Positions 10,812 to 18,782 of a stretch of 64,000 nt of DNA are shown here, one piece after another. The DNA is from Paraburkholderia sp. PGU19. GTDB lineage: Bacteria; Pseudomonadota; Gammaproteobacteria; Burkholderiales; Burkholderiaceae. The DNA lies in assembly GCF_013426915.1 (NCBI RefSeq), contig NZ_AP023182.1:1376799-1440798 (forward strand). The letters are read 5' to 3'. A program made the translations under genes and the position numbers. Numbering within the stretch: the stretch's first letter is position 1; each line of letters begins with the position of its first letter. Below the pieces are notes generated by a model. That model had not been told where the DNA came from and searched no databases. It saw only the letters and a list, made by a program, of their open reading frames with translations.

Positions 10812-11559
10812 TCACGCCATGTGCATTCCGCCGTTGATGGCCAGGTCAGCTCCCGTGATGAAGGCCGCGCTATCGGAACATAGAAACGCGACCAAAGCCG
10901 CCACTTCCTCCGGCCGTCCAAGACGTCCGACGGGAATCTGCGGCAGGATTTTCGTTTCCATGATGTCGCGCGGCACTGCCTCGACCATCGCCGTCGCGAG
11001 ATAGCCCGGCGATACCGTATTGACCGTGACGCCGCGCTTCGCGACTTCCAGCGCGAGCGCCTTCGTAAATCCATGTACGCCGGCCTTGGCCGCCGAATAG
11101 TTGGTCTGCCCGAACGCACCCCGCGATCCGTTCACCAATCCGATGTTGACGATGCGCCCATAGCCGCGTTCGACCATACCAGGCAAGAACGGCTTCGTCA
11201 TGTTGAACAGACCGTCGAGATCCGTTCGCAGCACGCTGCCCCAATCGGCTTTGCTCATACGGGGCAAACGTCGCATCGCGTGTAATGCCCGCATTGTTGA
11301 TCAGGATGTCCACCTTCCCGAGTTCATCGAGCACGCGGCGTGCGCAACGCTCGCACGAATCGAAGTCGGCGACGTCGGCCTCGTACGCCCGAAAGTTTCG
11401 GCCCGCGTCGCGCTCCTTCATCAGCCATGTCGCGACGTGATCGTTACGCGCCGAATACGACATCGCCACGGTGACGCCTGCATCGTGAAGCGCCTGGCTG
11501 ATCGTAGCGCCAAGGCCGCCCTTGCCACCCGTGACAAAAGCCACACGTTCTGTTTTCAT
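10812..11559 (-). pseudogene. phaB-like: Acetoacetyl-CoA reductase-like SDR, frameshifted and missing catalytic Ser
   Basis: The start MKTERVAFVTGGKGGLGATI has the Rossmann TGGxGGLG motif and AGGAG 7 bases upstream. NNAGITRDATF matches PhaB/FabG enzymes that make 3-hydroxybutyryl-CoA with NADPH for PHA. After DATF the frame breaks; a +1 base in the G4 run at 11261-11264 moves the remainder (MSKADWGSVLRTDLDGLFN to the end) to another frame. The active-site region reads NIGLVNGSRGAFGQTNYSAAK: Tyr and Lys are kept, but the Ser that normally precedes VNG is Leu. Two independent defects suggest a genuine pseudogene. It lies 1 bp after the phasin-like gene. Confidence 0.85.
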
Positions 11560-11560
11560 C

Positions 11561-12055
11561 TCAGGCTCCTGCTGTTGCACGATTGGCAGGTGCGCGCGAC
11601 TGCACCACGGACGAGCGCACGACGCTCAGCATTTCGTCCTGACACGCGCGCAGCCATGCGCTAAAACTGCCAAAGGGTGCATCGGCACCAGGCAGCTTTT
11701 GCAGCGGAGCGAACCAGAACAGTCGCCATGCGCTCGAAAGGTGCGTGAGTTCGTCGATCAGTCCGGCCTGGTGCTGCGCGGCATTCAGCGCAGCGTCGCC
11801 CCAGATAGAAAAGGTCTCGTTCGCATAGGCCTGCATCGTGCACTGCAGGGCCGATGTGAACGCATACACGTCGCCCGATTGCGTCAGTGCCGCCTCGATA
11901 CGGTGCAAGGCGTCGCGATCCCGCCTGATGACCCGGCTCTCCAACGCGTTCAGATCGCGCCGCCAGTCTTCCACGAGTTCAGCCAGCCGGATCGGCTCAG
12001 CCAGTTCGGCCCGGCAAATCTCGATTGGCGCGGCAGCGTCGGGTAACCGGTTCAT
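11561..12055 (-). CDS. Phasin-like / PHA-associated hypothetical protein
   Basis: A 164-residue helical protein starting MNRLPDAAAPIEICRAELAE; GAGGAG lies upstream of the start. The middle (AFTSALQCTMQAYANETFSIWGDAALNAAQHQAGL) is typical of helical phasin-like proteins. It is followed without spacing by the PhaB-like gene, so a role at PHA granules or in the reductant sink under low oxygen is a reasonable inference. No motif is decisive. The FNR box at 12137-12150 sits at a fitting distance. Confidence 0.6.
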   Translation of the reverse strand: MNRLPDAAAPIEICRAELAEPIRLAELVEDWRRDLNALESRVIRRDRDALHRIEAALTQSGDVYAFTSALQCTMQAYANETFSIWGDAALNAAQHQAGLIDELTHLSSAWRLFWFAPLQKLPGADAPFGSFSAWLRACQDEMLSVVRSSVVQSRAPANRATAGA

Positions 12056-12136
12056 GATGCTTGCTCCTCGTGGAATGCGGTCTGTGCGTCCGTACGAGCG
12101 TCCATCTCCACTCTAGCCGCGCGTGCTGCGTTGCGA

Positions 12137-12150
12137 TTGACATGTATCAA
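12137..12150 (-). promoter_or_regulatory. FNR-type box for the phasin-like/SDR pair
   Basis: ttgacatgtatcaa. Centring at -41.5 on the minus strand predicts a start near 12102, 47 bases before the ATG at 12055. It is one of two boxes in this divergent promoter region. Confidence 0.68.
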
Positions 12151-12172
12151 GCCGGCCGGCCACCGCAGACGG

Positions 12173-12186
12173 TTGATCTGCATCAA
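12173..12186 (+). promoter_or_regulatory. FNR-type box for the stress-protein operon
   Basis: ttgatctgcatcaa is a full match to TTGAT-N4-ATCAA. Centring at -41.5 predicts a start near 12221, 47 bases before ATG 12268, mirroring its divergent partner at 12137. Confidence 0.72.
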
Positions 12187-12267
12187 CCGGCCCGGAAGAA
12201 CGGGTCATAGACTCCAGTGCACCGCGGGCGCTGCCCGTTTATCCGCATTCCTTCGGGAGCATTGGCG

Positions 12268-13107
12268 ATGAGCTACACAAGCATCCTTGTTCATCTGGAT
12301 ACCAGCACGCATGCAAATGCGCGACTCGAACTGGCGGCGCAGTTAGCGCACCGCTTTCACGCGAAACTGACGGGGGTGTTTTCGGCCTACGTGCCAGACT
12401 CGCACACCCTGTTCATCATGGCGGGCACGGCCAGCTATTACGCCGAACACGCGCGCCAACGGCAGGAGCAGCGTGACGAACTCAAACGCCTCTTTCACGC
12501 CGAACTGGCCCGACTGGAAGTCGACGGACAGTGGATCTCGGCCGAAGGCTATCCAAATGAAGCGATGCCGCCGTATTCGCGTCTTGCCGATCTGGTCGTC
12601 GCCGGGCAGACGGACCTGAACGATCCGGAGTCGTTCGTCGCCGAGCAGTTCGTCGAGAATCTGATCATGGCTGCCGGCCGGCCGGTGCTTCTGATGCCGT
12701 CGAGCGGCTCGTTCGCGGACTGCGGCAAGCATGTGCTGATTGCGTGGGACGGCAGCCGCGAAGCGACCCGCGCCCTGCACGATGCGATGCCCTTTCTGTC
12801 GAATGCCACAAACGTCACGCTGCTCACGATCAACGCGGATCGCGATGAACCGGCGGGCCACCGTATTCCAGGCGCCGACATTGCGCTGACGCTTGCGCGT
12901 CATGGCGTGAAGGTCGAAGTGCGCGAAGTCAACGCCGATCGCTACGCGCCCGTCGGAGAAGTGCTGTTGTCCCAGGCGGCGGATCGCGGTTGCGATCTGG
13001 TCGTGATGGGCGCCTACGCGCATACCCGTCTGCGTGAACTCGTGATGGGCGGCGCTACGCGAACGCTGCTCCGGTCGATGACCGTGCCCGTTCTGTTCTC
13101 ACACTAG
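12268..13107 (+). CDS. Universal stress protein, tandem two-domain type
   Basis: A 279-residue protein starting MSYTSILVHLDTSTHANARLEL with two UspA domains (about 1-140 and 148-279). The second domain has IAWDGSREATRAL and the nucleotide-loop pattern MGAYAHTRLRELVMGGAT. The start is chosen by CGGGAG ten bases upstream, although the frame opens at 12217. It is first of three stress-protein genes on this strand; the next starts 16 bp later. The box at 12173 fits low-oxygen induction. It ends with a TAG stop. Confidence 0.9.
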   Translation: MSYTSILVHLDTSTHANARLELAAQLAHRFHAKLTGVFSAYVPDSHTLFIMAGTASYYAEHARQRQEQRDELKRLFHAELARLEVDGQWISAEGYPNEAMPPYSRLADLVVAGQTDLNDPESFVAEQFVENLIMAAGRPVLLMPSSGSFADCGKHVLIAWDGSREATRALHDAMPFLSNATNVTLLTINADRDEPAGHRIPGADIALTLARHGVKVEVREVNADRYAPVGEVLLSQAADRGCDLVVMGAYAHTRLRELVMGGATRTLLRSMTVPVLFSH

Positions 13108-13123
13108 TCGTGGAAGGATTGCC

Positions 13124-13627
13124 ATGTACAACCGCATACTCATCGCACTCGACGGCAGCGACACCGCGTCGCGCGCCCTCGATATCGCTCTGGACCTCGC
13201 CGCCGAACACGATGCTCAGGTCCTGCCGCTGTACGTGATCGACGTGCCCATGATCGCCTATAACGTGCCCGGCTTCGATCCTTCCATCATCCGCGATGCT
13301 TTCGACGAGGAAGGCAAGCGCATCGCCTCCGATGCGAGCGCACGAATCGCACGACGCGGCATGACAGGCACGCCGCGTGTCGTCGAAGTCGCCCCTCCCG
13401 GAGAGGACGTCGCCCATCGCATCAACGAAACGGCCGACGAGTGGCGCGCCGATCTCATCGTCATGGGCACGCATGGACGACGGGGCTTCCGGCGTATGGT
13501 GCTGGGCAGTGTCGCCGAACGGGTGTTGCGAGGCGCGGCCTGTCCCGTCCTGATGATTCCGGCGAACACCGCCGGATCGACTTCGGAGACGGCAACCGAC
13601 ACACCTGCCGAAAAGGAACTGACATGA
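13124..13627 (+). CDS. Universal stress protein, single domain
   Basis: A 167-residue UspA protein, MYNRILIALDGSDTASRALD, with the complete ATP-loop GTHGRRGFRRMVLGSVAE near residues 117-134 and an acidic tail rich in Thr/Ala. GAAGG precedes the start. It lies 16 bp after the tandem stress protein and overlaps the following gene by ATGA (13624-13627), so the three form one operon. Confidence 0.93.
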   Translation: MYNRILIALDGSDTASRALDIALDLAAEHDAQVLPLYVIDVPMIAYNVPGFDPSIIRDAFDEEGKRIASDASARIARRGMTGTPRVVEVAPPGEDVAHRINETADEWRADLIVMGTHGRRGFRRMVLGSVAERVLRGAACPVLMIPANTAGSTSETATDTPAEKELT

Positions 13628-14457
13628 GTTACAAGACTCTGCTCGTCCACATTGACGATAGCCGTCACAGCGCAGCCCGAATCGCGCTTTCGCTTGATCT
13701 CGCGAAGCGTTGGGATGCCCATCTGATCGGCCTCTATGCCGTTTGCACCGATCTGCTGCCCGACGCTCTGAAGCAGAGCCAAAGCCGCCCGTTCGCGGAA
13801 CTCGAGGCCCGCCACGCCGAACTCCGGCAGAAAGCGCATGACAGCTTTCTCGCCGCTGCGGAACAGGCTGGCCACCGCAGCGTCGAATGGCGTGCGCCGC
13901 GCGGACCCGCGCCGGAAGTGGCGATGCTTCATGCCCGCCATGCCGACCTGCTGATCCTGGGTCAGGACGATTCGAAAGACGCCGCTTCGTATGTGGCGCC
14001 CAATTTCGTCGGCAATCTCGTGCTCGACGCAGGCCGTCCGGCGCTCATCGTTCCTCATGCGGGCACGGTGCACGGGTTGGGCGAAAACGTGCTGATCGCC
14101 TGGGACGGCAGCCGCGAAGCCGCTCGCGCCGTGGCAGACGCACTGCCGCTGCTCGAGCGTGCCCGCTACGTGACCGTCGACATCGTGCAACATGCTGACG
14201 GGCCCCGCGACGCGCCCGTCGGAATCGACGTCGCGGCGTGGCTCGATACGCATGGGGTGACCACATCGTTTGCTACCACCCGCACTCATATCGGAGCGAA
14301 TGCCGGCGCCACGCTGCTCAACCGGGCGTCGGATTTGCACATCGATCTGCTGGTGATGGGCGCTTACGGCCATTCCCGCGCACGCGAGCGCGTGTTCGGC
14401 GGTGTTACGCGAACGATGCTGGAATCGATGACCTTGCCCGTGCTGATGTCGCATTGA
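13624..14457 (+). CDS. Universal stress protein, tandem two-domain type
   Basis: A 277-residue two-domain protein starting MSYKTLLVHIDDSRHSAARIAL, closely similar in layout to the gene at 12268. The second domain shows LIAWDGSREAARAV and MGAYGHSRARERVFGGVT. Its ATG overlaps the stop of the preceding gene, indicating translational coupling. A strong hairpin follows at 14503-14538. In the family the two-domain form often lacks nucleotide binding in the first half. Confidence 0.92.
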   Translation: MSYKTLLVHIDDSRHSAARIALSLDLAKRWDAHLIGLYAVCTDLLPDALKQSQSRPFAELEARHAELRQKAHDSFLAAAEQAGHRSVEWRAPRGPAPEVAMLHARHADLLILGQDDSKDAASYVAPNFVGNLVLDAGRPALIVPHAGTVHGLGENVLIAWDGSREAARAVADALPLLERARYVTVDIVQHADGPRDAPVGIDVAAWLDTHGVTTSFATTRTHIGANAGATLLNRASDLHIDLLVMGAYGHSRARERVFGGVTRTMLESMTLPVLMSH

Positions 14458-14502
14458 GCTGAGCGCAAACGGTGCGACACGCACTCAACTGACGCAAACA
14501 AA

Positions 14503-14538
14503 GGCGTGACACCATGTATATCGGGTCGGTGTCACGCC
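14503..14538. terminator. Strong hairpin between convergent stress-protein genes
   Basis: ggcgtgacacc (14503-14513) pairs perfectly with ggtgtcacgcc (14528-14538), an 11-bp stem. It sits between the stop of the + strand operon and the broken minus-strand stress gene; a bidirectional terminator is likely though only a short T-rich stretch follows. Confidence 0.6.
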
Positions 14539-14622
14539 ATCTTGTCGTTTCGGCCAGGCGCGGTAGAAGAAGTAGTGTGTGCGAGCGGTATCGGCCTGAC
14601 CGGGACGCCGCGTCGCGACGCG

Positions 14623-15091
14623 TCACGCTTGTGTACGTGCGCTGGAGCCATCATGCCGGAGCAGCAGAACAGGCCGCTGCGTCGAGCGTACGAGCGACTC
14701 CGCGACGCTGCCGAGCAGGAACCGCTGGGCGCCGCGCCTTCCGTGCGTACCGATCACGATGATGTCGGCGTCGCATTCTTCGGCTGCGCGCGCCAATACC
14801 TCGGACACGCTTTCACCGTACGCATCGATCGCGCGCGTTTTCCCGCTGACGCCCGATTCCCTGAACAGCGCATTCGCCTCGTCGAATATGCGCGTGGCAG
14901 CGTTTGACGCGGCGGAAGGTTCGGGTTCGAACTCGAACCGCGCCGCTCACCTCCCCCGGCCACCGGCCACGGTCCACGACCTACAGCGCATACACCACGC
15001 CACTCGAGAGTTTCGCGAGCCTGACCGCCTCGCCCAGCGCGCTCTGCGCGCTCGCGCTGTCGTCAAGCGCAACAAGGATTCGGTCGTACAT
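14623..15091 (-). pseudogene. Universal stress protein, broken copy
   Basis: The N-terminal part MYDRILVALDDSASAQSAL starts at 15091 with GGAGG upstream. It hits TAG at 14981-14983, where the family has Tyr or similar in VYALxVVD. Downstream the match shifts to another frame (RIFDEANALFRESGVSGKT, then EVLARAAEECDADIIVIGTH and GRRGAQRFLLGSVAES). So at least one nonsense and one indel separate two recognisable halves. The FNR-like box upstream (15180-15193) is still present. It is probably a decayed member of the stress-protein set. Confidence 0.82.
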
Positions 15092-15179
15092 GATGAACCT
15101 CCAGTCGTGATGCCTCGGCCAACCGGAACGGGAACCAGGCTGCATGACAGGCAGTGTGTTCCTGTCCCAAGGTGATCGA

Positions 15180-15193
15180 TTGACTCAGGTCAA
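15180..15193 (-). promoter_or_regulatory. FNR-type box upstream of the broken stress protein
   Basis: ttgactcaggtcaa keeps TTGA-N6-TCAA symmetry. Predicted minus-strand start is near 15145, 54 bases before the ATG. The rest of 15194-15428 shows no gene. Confidence 0.5.
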
Positions 15194-15428
15194 CCGGACG
15201 GTGGTCCTGCGAATGCTGCGTGACGATCATCTTATGTAAGCGCACAAGAAGGCGAATTTTTTGGGGTCACGTGCGTGACATACGAACGCGTACAATTAAA
15301 CGATATCGAACGTCAGTCGTGCCGGACAGCGCCTGGAAGCAGCCATGCGTCGTCGGGGCGACAGACAGCGGCTTCGCGAAATCGGTCAAGTTTCACCGGC
15401 ACTCTGTCAGCCAGGAAGAAACCCAACC

Positions 15429-16073
15429 ATGATCAAGGTACTGTTGGCCGACGACCATGCGCTAGTACGCGACGGCTTGCGTCACATTCTCCAGAGCGCC
15501 AGCGGATTCGAAGTGGCTGGCGAAGCATGGGACGGCGTCACCACGATCGCGCTCATTCGCTCAACGCAGGCGCAAGTGCTGGTTCTCGACCTGACGATGC
15601 CGGGCCGCAACGGCATCGAACTCATCAAGCAGATCAAGGACGAGCAACCTGCGTTGCGCATCCTCGTGCTGACGATGCACGCGGAGCAACAGTACGCAGT
15701 CCGCGCATTCAAGGCGGGCGCCTCTGGCTATCTGACGAAGGAAAGCGCAAGCGGGGAGCTCGTCAACGCCGTCACGAAGATAGCGGGCGGCGGTGTGTAC
15801 ATCAGCCTGGCGATGGCTGAACGCTTCGCGCAAACGCTGAACCAGCCTGTCGAAGCGCTGCCGCATCAACGGCTCTCGGACCGTGAGTTCGATGTCTTCA
15901 GACGAATCGTCTCCGGTCAGAGCATTACGGAGATCGCCCACGAACTCTGTGTGAGCGTCAAGACGGTCAGCACGCACAAGACACGCGTGCTCGAGAAAAT
16001 GCAGATGGCCAATGAGAACGCGCTCGTGCGATACGCGATTCGCAATAAGCTTGTCGATTACGACGACATATAA
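15429..16073 (+). CDS. Response regulator, NarL/FixJ family
   Basis: A 214-residue regulator starting MIKVLLADDHALVRDGLRHI. The receiver domain (1-120) has the acidic pair D8/D9, phospho-acceptor D54 in VLDLTMPG and the LTKE lysine. The LuxR-type helix-turn-helix is near 150-205 (LSDREFDVFRRIVSGQSITE, then ELCVSVKTVSTHKTRVLEKM). AGGAAG precedes ATG 15429. Its likely partner is a PAS histidine kinase such as the one at 18783. Location inside the low-oxygen locus suggests control of the same genes. Confidence 0.92.
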   Translation: MIKVLLADDHALVRDGLRHILQSASGFEVAGEAWDGVTTIALIRSTQAQVLVLDLTMPGRNGIELIKQIKDEQPALRILVLTMHAEQQYAVRAFKAGASGYLTKESASGELVNAVTKIAGGGVYISLAMAERFAQTLNQPVEALPHQRLSDREFDVFRRIVSGQSITEIAHELCVSVKTVSTHKTRVLEKMQMANENALVRYAIRNKLVDYDDI

Positions 16074-16324
16074 ATGGGTTTTCCTTGCAATTGCCAGCGT
16101 GGGTAGGACTTTTCTTAGTTTTTCTACCTCGCTTCCTATTCCGGTTAAAGCGCCGCCGATATTTTTTAGCCATACGCGCGCCGATACTTGAAGCATATCG
16201 ACGCCGCCATCACACCGATGCGGCAAGCGCACCGAATCTCGAGAACACCGCATAACCCGGCACGGCACGCAGTCGATCAGGTCCTTGCCGCGCATCGCGC
16301 GCATATGACGGATAGGAGATGCAC

Positions 16325-17110
16325 ATGCTTGCGCCAAACACGCTGATGTCCAGTCGCGCTCCGGAACGCGCCGTTGCCGCGGTCATTCCGATTCGGCCCG
16401 CCGAGCAGAGCAATGCGCCCCGTCGAGGCGCGACGCGCTGCTCGTCGTGCACGATGCGCTCCATCTGTATGCCGGCTGATCTGAGCGCCGAAGATCTGTC
16501 GAAGCTCGATGCAGTGATCTGCTCCACGAAGACCGTCAAACGCGGCGACACCTTGTATCGCGCCGGCGATACGTTCAAGAGCATCTACGCGATACGCGCC
16601 GGATCGTTCAAAACGGTCGTCATGCACCGCGACGACCGCGAGCATGTGACGGGATTCGAGATCGCGGGCGAAACGCTCGGGCTGGACGGTGTCTGCGCCG
16701 GGCAGCACAACTGCGACGCGATTGCACTTGAAGACAGTGTTGTCTGCATCATTCCGTTCGCGCAACTCGAGATCATCTGTCGCGAGGTGAAGTCGATGCA
16801 GCATCACATCTATCAGCTGATGAGCGGCGAAATCGTGCGGGAGTCCGGGCAAATGATGCTGCTCGGCACCATGTCGGCGGAGCAGCGCGTGGCGACATTC
16901 CTTCTCAATCTCTCCCGGCGGTTCAAGACGCGCGGCTTCTCGGCCGCTGAGCTCCACTTGCGCATGACACGCGAGGAAATCGGCTGCTACCTGGGCATGA
17001 AGCTCGAAACCGTGAGCCGTATGTTTTCGAAATTCCAGCGCGAGCAACTTGTGAATGCAAACGGAAAGACGGTTCGGATCGTCGACCCAGAGCGGCTCGC
17101 GAAAGTCTGA
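16325..17110 (+). CDS. FNR-type oxygen-sensing transcription regulator
   Basis: A 261-residue Crp/Fnr protein. Cys39, Cys42 and Cys48 (C-x2-C-x5-C in RCSSCTMRSICMP) and Cys141 (VVCIIPF) match the four ligands of the oxygen-labile 4Fe-4S cluster of Fnr. The DNA helix LGMKLETVSRMFSKFQ has the E-xx-SR that reads TTGAT half-sites. ATG 16325 is preferred over 16319 because AGGAG has proper spacing only for it. Low oxygen should activate it, and about ten matching boxes lie within 23 kb, so it is the natural candidate regulator of this locus. Equivalent names in other species include Anr and Fnr. Confidence 0.93.
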   Translation: MLAPNTLMSSRAPERAVAAVIPIRPAEQSNAPRRGATRCSSCTMRSICMPADLSAEDLSKLDAVICSTKTVKRGDTLYRAGDTFKSIYAIRAGSFKTVVMHRDDREHVTGFEIAGETLGLDGVCAGQHNCDAIALEDSVVCIIPFAQLEIICREVKSMQHHIYQLMSGEIVRESGQMMLLGTMSAEQRVATFLLNLSRRFKTRGFSAAELHLRMTREEIGCYLGMKLETVSRMFSKFQREQLVNANGKTVRIVDPERLAKV

Positions 17111-17193
17111 CCGCGCATGGCGAGAAGCGGGTCGAGCAGCGTCGGCGGCACTCGGGTGTGCTGGCGTGCGGGCTGCCGACGTCAATCAAGACG

Positions 17194-17207
17194 TTGATTT
17201 GGCTCAA
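17194..17207 (+). promoter_or_regulatory. FNR-type box upstream of cytochrome c gene
   Basis: ttgatttggctcaa, one mismatch from consensus in the second half. Predicted start is near 17242, 73 bases before GTG 17315. Confidence 0.5.
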
Positions 17208-17314
17208 AGGCGCGTCGCTATGACATGCCACGATCTGGATCGCTTGCCGAGACGGCCGTTAAGAAACGTCGTCGACGCATGGGAAATCATCAGATCCATA
17301 AAGGAGCTTTTGTC

Positions 17315-17659
17315 GTGAGCCATGCCCGTTGGTCCATCCTGCTTGCCTGCCTCGCAGGTCTCTTCGCTGCCGTACCGAACACGGCCGATGCGCGAGTCGA
17401 TGAGCCGACCGAACTGGTCAACCAGCAGCATTGCATGTTCTGTCATACGTCGGATGCGCCCTTTCTTGCGCCGTCGTTTCGTCAGATCGCGGACCGTTAC
17501 CGAGACGTGCCCGATGCGAAGGCGATGCTGGAAATCAAGCTGAGAAAAGGTGGCCGCGCGCATTGGGGAGACACGCCCATGCCTCTGCCGTCCGAACGCG
17601 GCGGCCCGCTATCCGCCGAAGATGCACATACACTGGTCGAGTGGGTCATGTCGCAATGA
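17315..17659 (+). CDS. Small periplasmic c-type cytochrome
   Basis: A 114-residue class I cytochrome c. The GTG start is chosen because AAAGGAG lies 8 bases upstream and it gives a clean signal peptide (SHARWSILLACLAGLFAAVP). Heme attachment is CMFCH at 40-44, with Met89 (TPMP) as the probable sixth ligand. The WGDTPMPLP segment is typical of c551/c552-like electron carriers. It probably passes electrons to a terminal oxidase or reductase under low oxygen. It lies downstream of the FNR-type regulator on the same strand. Confidence 0.9.
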   Translation: MSHARWSILLACLAGLFAAVPNTADARVDEPTELVNQQHCMFCHTSDAPFLAPSFRQIADRYRDVPDAKAMLEIKLRKGGRAHWGDTPMPLPSERGGPLSAEDAHTLVEWVMSQ

Positions 17660-17710
17660 ACTTCTTTTCCGCGTCTTTTACTTTTTCTTTTTCCGCTCAC
17701 GGAGACACCG

Positions 17711-18079
17711 ATGCGAATAACCGTTCACCTCGATACGTTCCAATGCGCCGAGGTAGCGCATGCGGTGCTCTGGCTCGATCGCGAATCGCGTAAATGGTCA
17801 CGGGAAGGACACGCCGTGATCGATCTGCCGGAATGGGGCACTTTGGCGTACACGAAAGGCAACACCCGTATTCATGCCGCCGACCACGACCGTGCGACCT
17901 GCGAACTCACGGGACTCGATCTCGGTTCAACCGCAGGTCCGTGCGAAGGCGCGTCGGGACAGGCATTGTGGTATCGCCATGCGCATCACACGCCCATTCC
18001 CGGTAAGTTGCATATTCAGTGCGTCGACAACACAGCGTCGGATCCCGAGAACGGCGTGTTCGCCGAAGGTGGCCTCTGA
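17711..18079 (+). CDS. Hypothetical protein
   Basis: A 122-residue protein starting MRITVHLDTFQCAEVAHAVL with GGAG 8 bases upstream and 51 bp after the cytochrome gene. It has four cysteines and several His residues (WYRHAHHTPIPG) but no recognised domain. Composition and ribosome site support a real gene. It may be cotranscribed with the cytochrome. No function can be assigned. Confidence 0.65.
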   Translation: MRITVHLDTFQCAEVAHAVLWLDRESRKWSREGHAVIDLPEWGTLAYTKGNTRIHAADHDRATCELTGLDLGSTAGPCEGASGQALWYRHAHHTPIPGKLHIQCVDNTASDPENGVFAEGGL

Positions 18080-18101
18080 ATCCGCTTCCTTCCGCCAGAC
18101 C

Positions 18102-18422
18102 TTATTGCCGCCGCTGTTTCGACGCATTCTGAGTCGCCTGAAGCTCCTTTTCCGCGGCGTCGAACGCCCAGCGGACGGCCTGTTCCGCATCTTCGCTCGA
18201 ACAATGTTCGATGGGTTTGAGTTCTCGCGCACGAGTGATCAGATCGAGGCGCACCTCGTAGCTCGGCTTGGCCGACGGCGAATGAACCTGCTCGATCGCC
18301 AGATGGCAATTTGAAAGAAGCCCGCTGTAACGCTCCAGACGCACCAGTTGCGCGGCCGCCTCGCCTTCCAGCCGTGCCGTCCCACAGAAGCCGAGATAGA
18401 CGATCTGCATCCCGATGCCCAT
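18102..18422 (-). CDS. HPF/RaiA-family ribosome hibernation protein
   Basis: A 106-residue protein MGIGMQIVYLGFCGTARLEG with the alternating strand/helix pattern of the HPF/RaiA family: VRLERYSGLLSNCHLAIEQV, then YEVRLDLITRARELKP. The ATG at 18422 has GGAGG 5 bases upstream; the frame is open to 18737 but that extension lacks coding character. Such proteins stop ribosomes when growth halts, which fits the FNR box at 18511-18524. It converges on the hypothetical gene at 17711. Confidence 0.8.
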   Translation of the reverse strand: MGIGMQIVYLGFCGTARLEGEAAAQLVRLERYSGLLSNCHLAIEQVHSPSAKPSYEVRLDLITRARELKPIEHCSSEDAEQAVRWAFDAAEKELQATQNASKQRRQ

Positions 18423-18510
18423 CTTCGCCTCCATCCGATGCCCAGATTCACCGCGCCTTGCCAACCTCTTCGGCCACCCTGACATCATCGCGTGCGCCGG
18501 GCTGTCGTCG

Positions 18511-18524
18511 TTGACCTGCATCAA
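18511..18524 (-). promoter_or_regulatory. FNR-type box upstream of the hibernation factor
   Basis: ttgacctgcatcaa. Centred at -41.5 it predicts a minus-strand start near 18476, 54 bases before ATG 18422. Confidence 0.68.
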
Positions 18525-18782
18525 TCGGCTTAACGGCGTGTACTCGCCGGAGCCTGATCGCATCCGCCTCGGGCACTCCCCGTAGGCGGCCGCCGCGGAA
18601 AAGGTAAAACCCGCATGCCCTGGCCGGCCGGCGCAAACGTGTTCGGGGCACACATGGGAGCCGAAACGCGCGATCATAATTCGCATGTAGGCTATAAATG
18701 AGCTACCGCCGCGGCGGCTCGAGCGCTGCCTCGGCAAAGCGGCGCCGGTGCAGCGGTTGCATCGTTAAACGACGGCGATCGA

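Noticed and set aside
11261..11264. Programmed ribosomal frameshift in the SDR gene
   Set aside because: No slippery heptamer or downstream structure is apparent, and SDR enzymes are not made this way.
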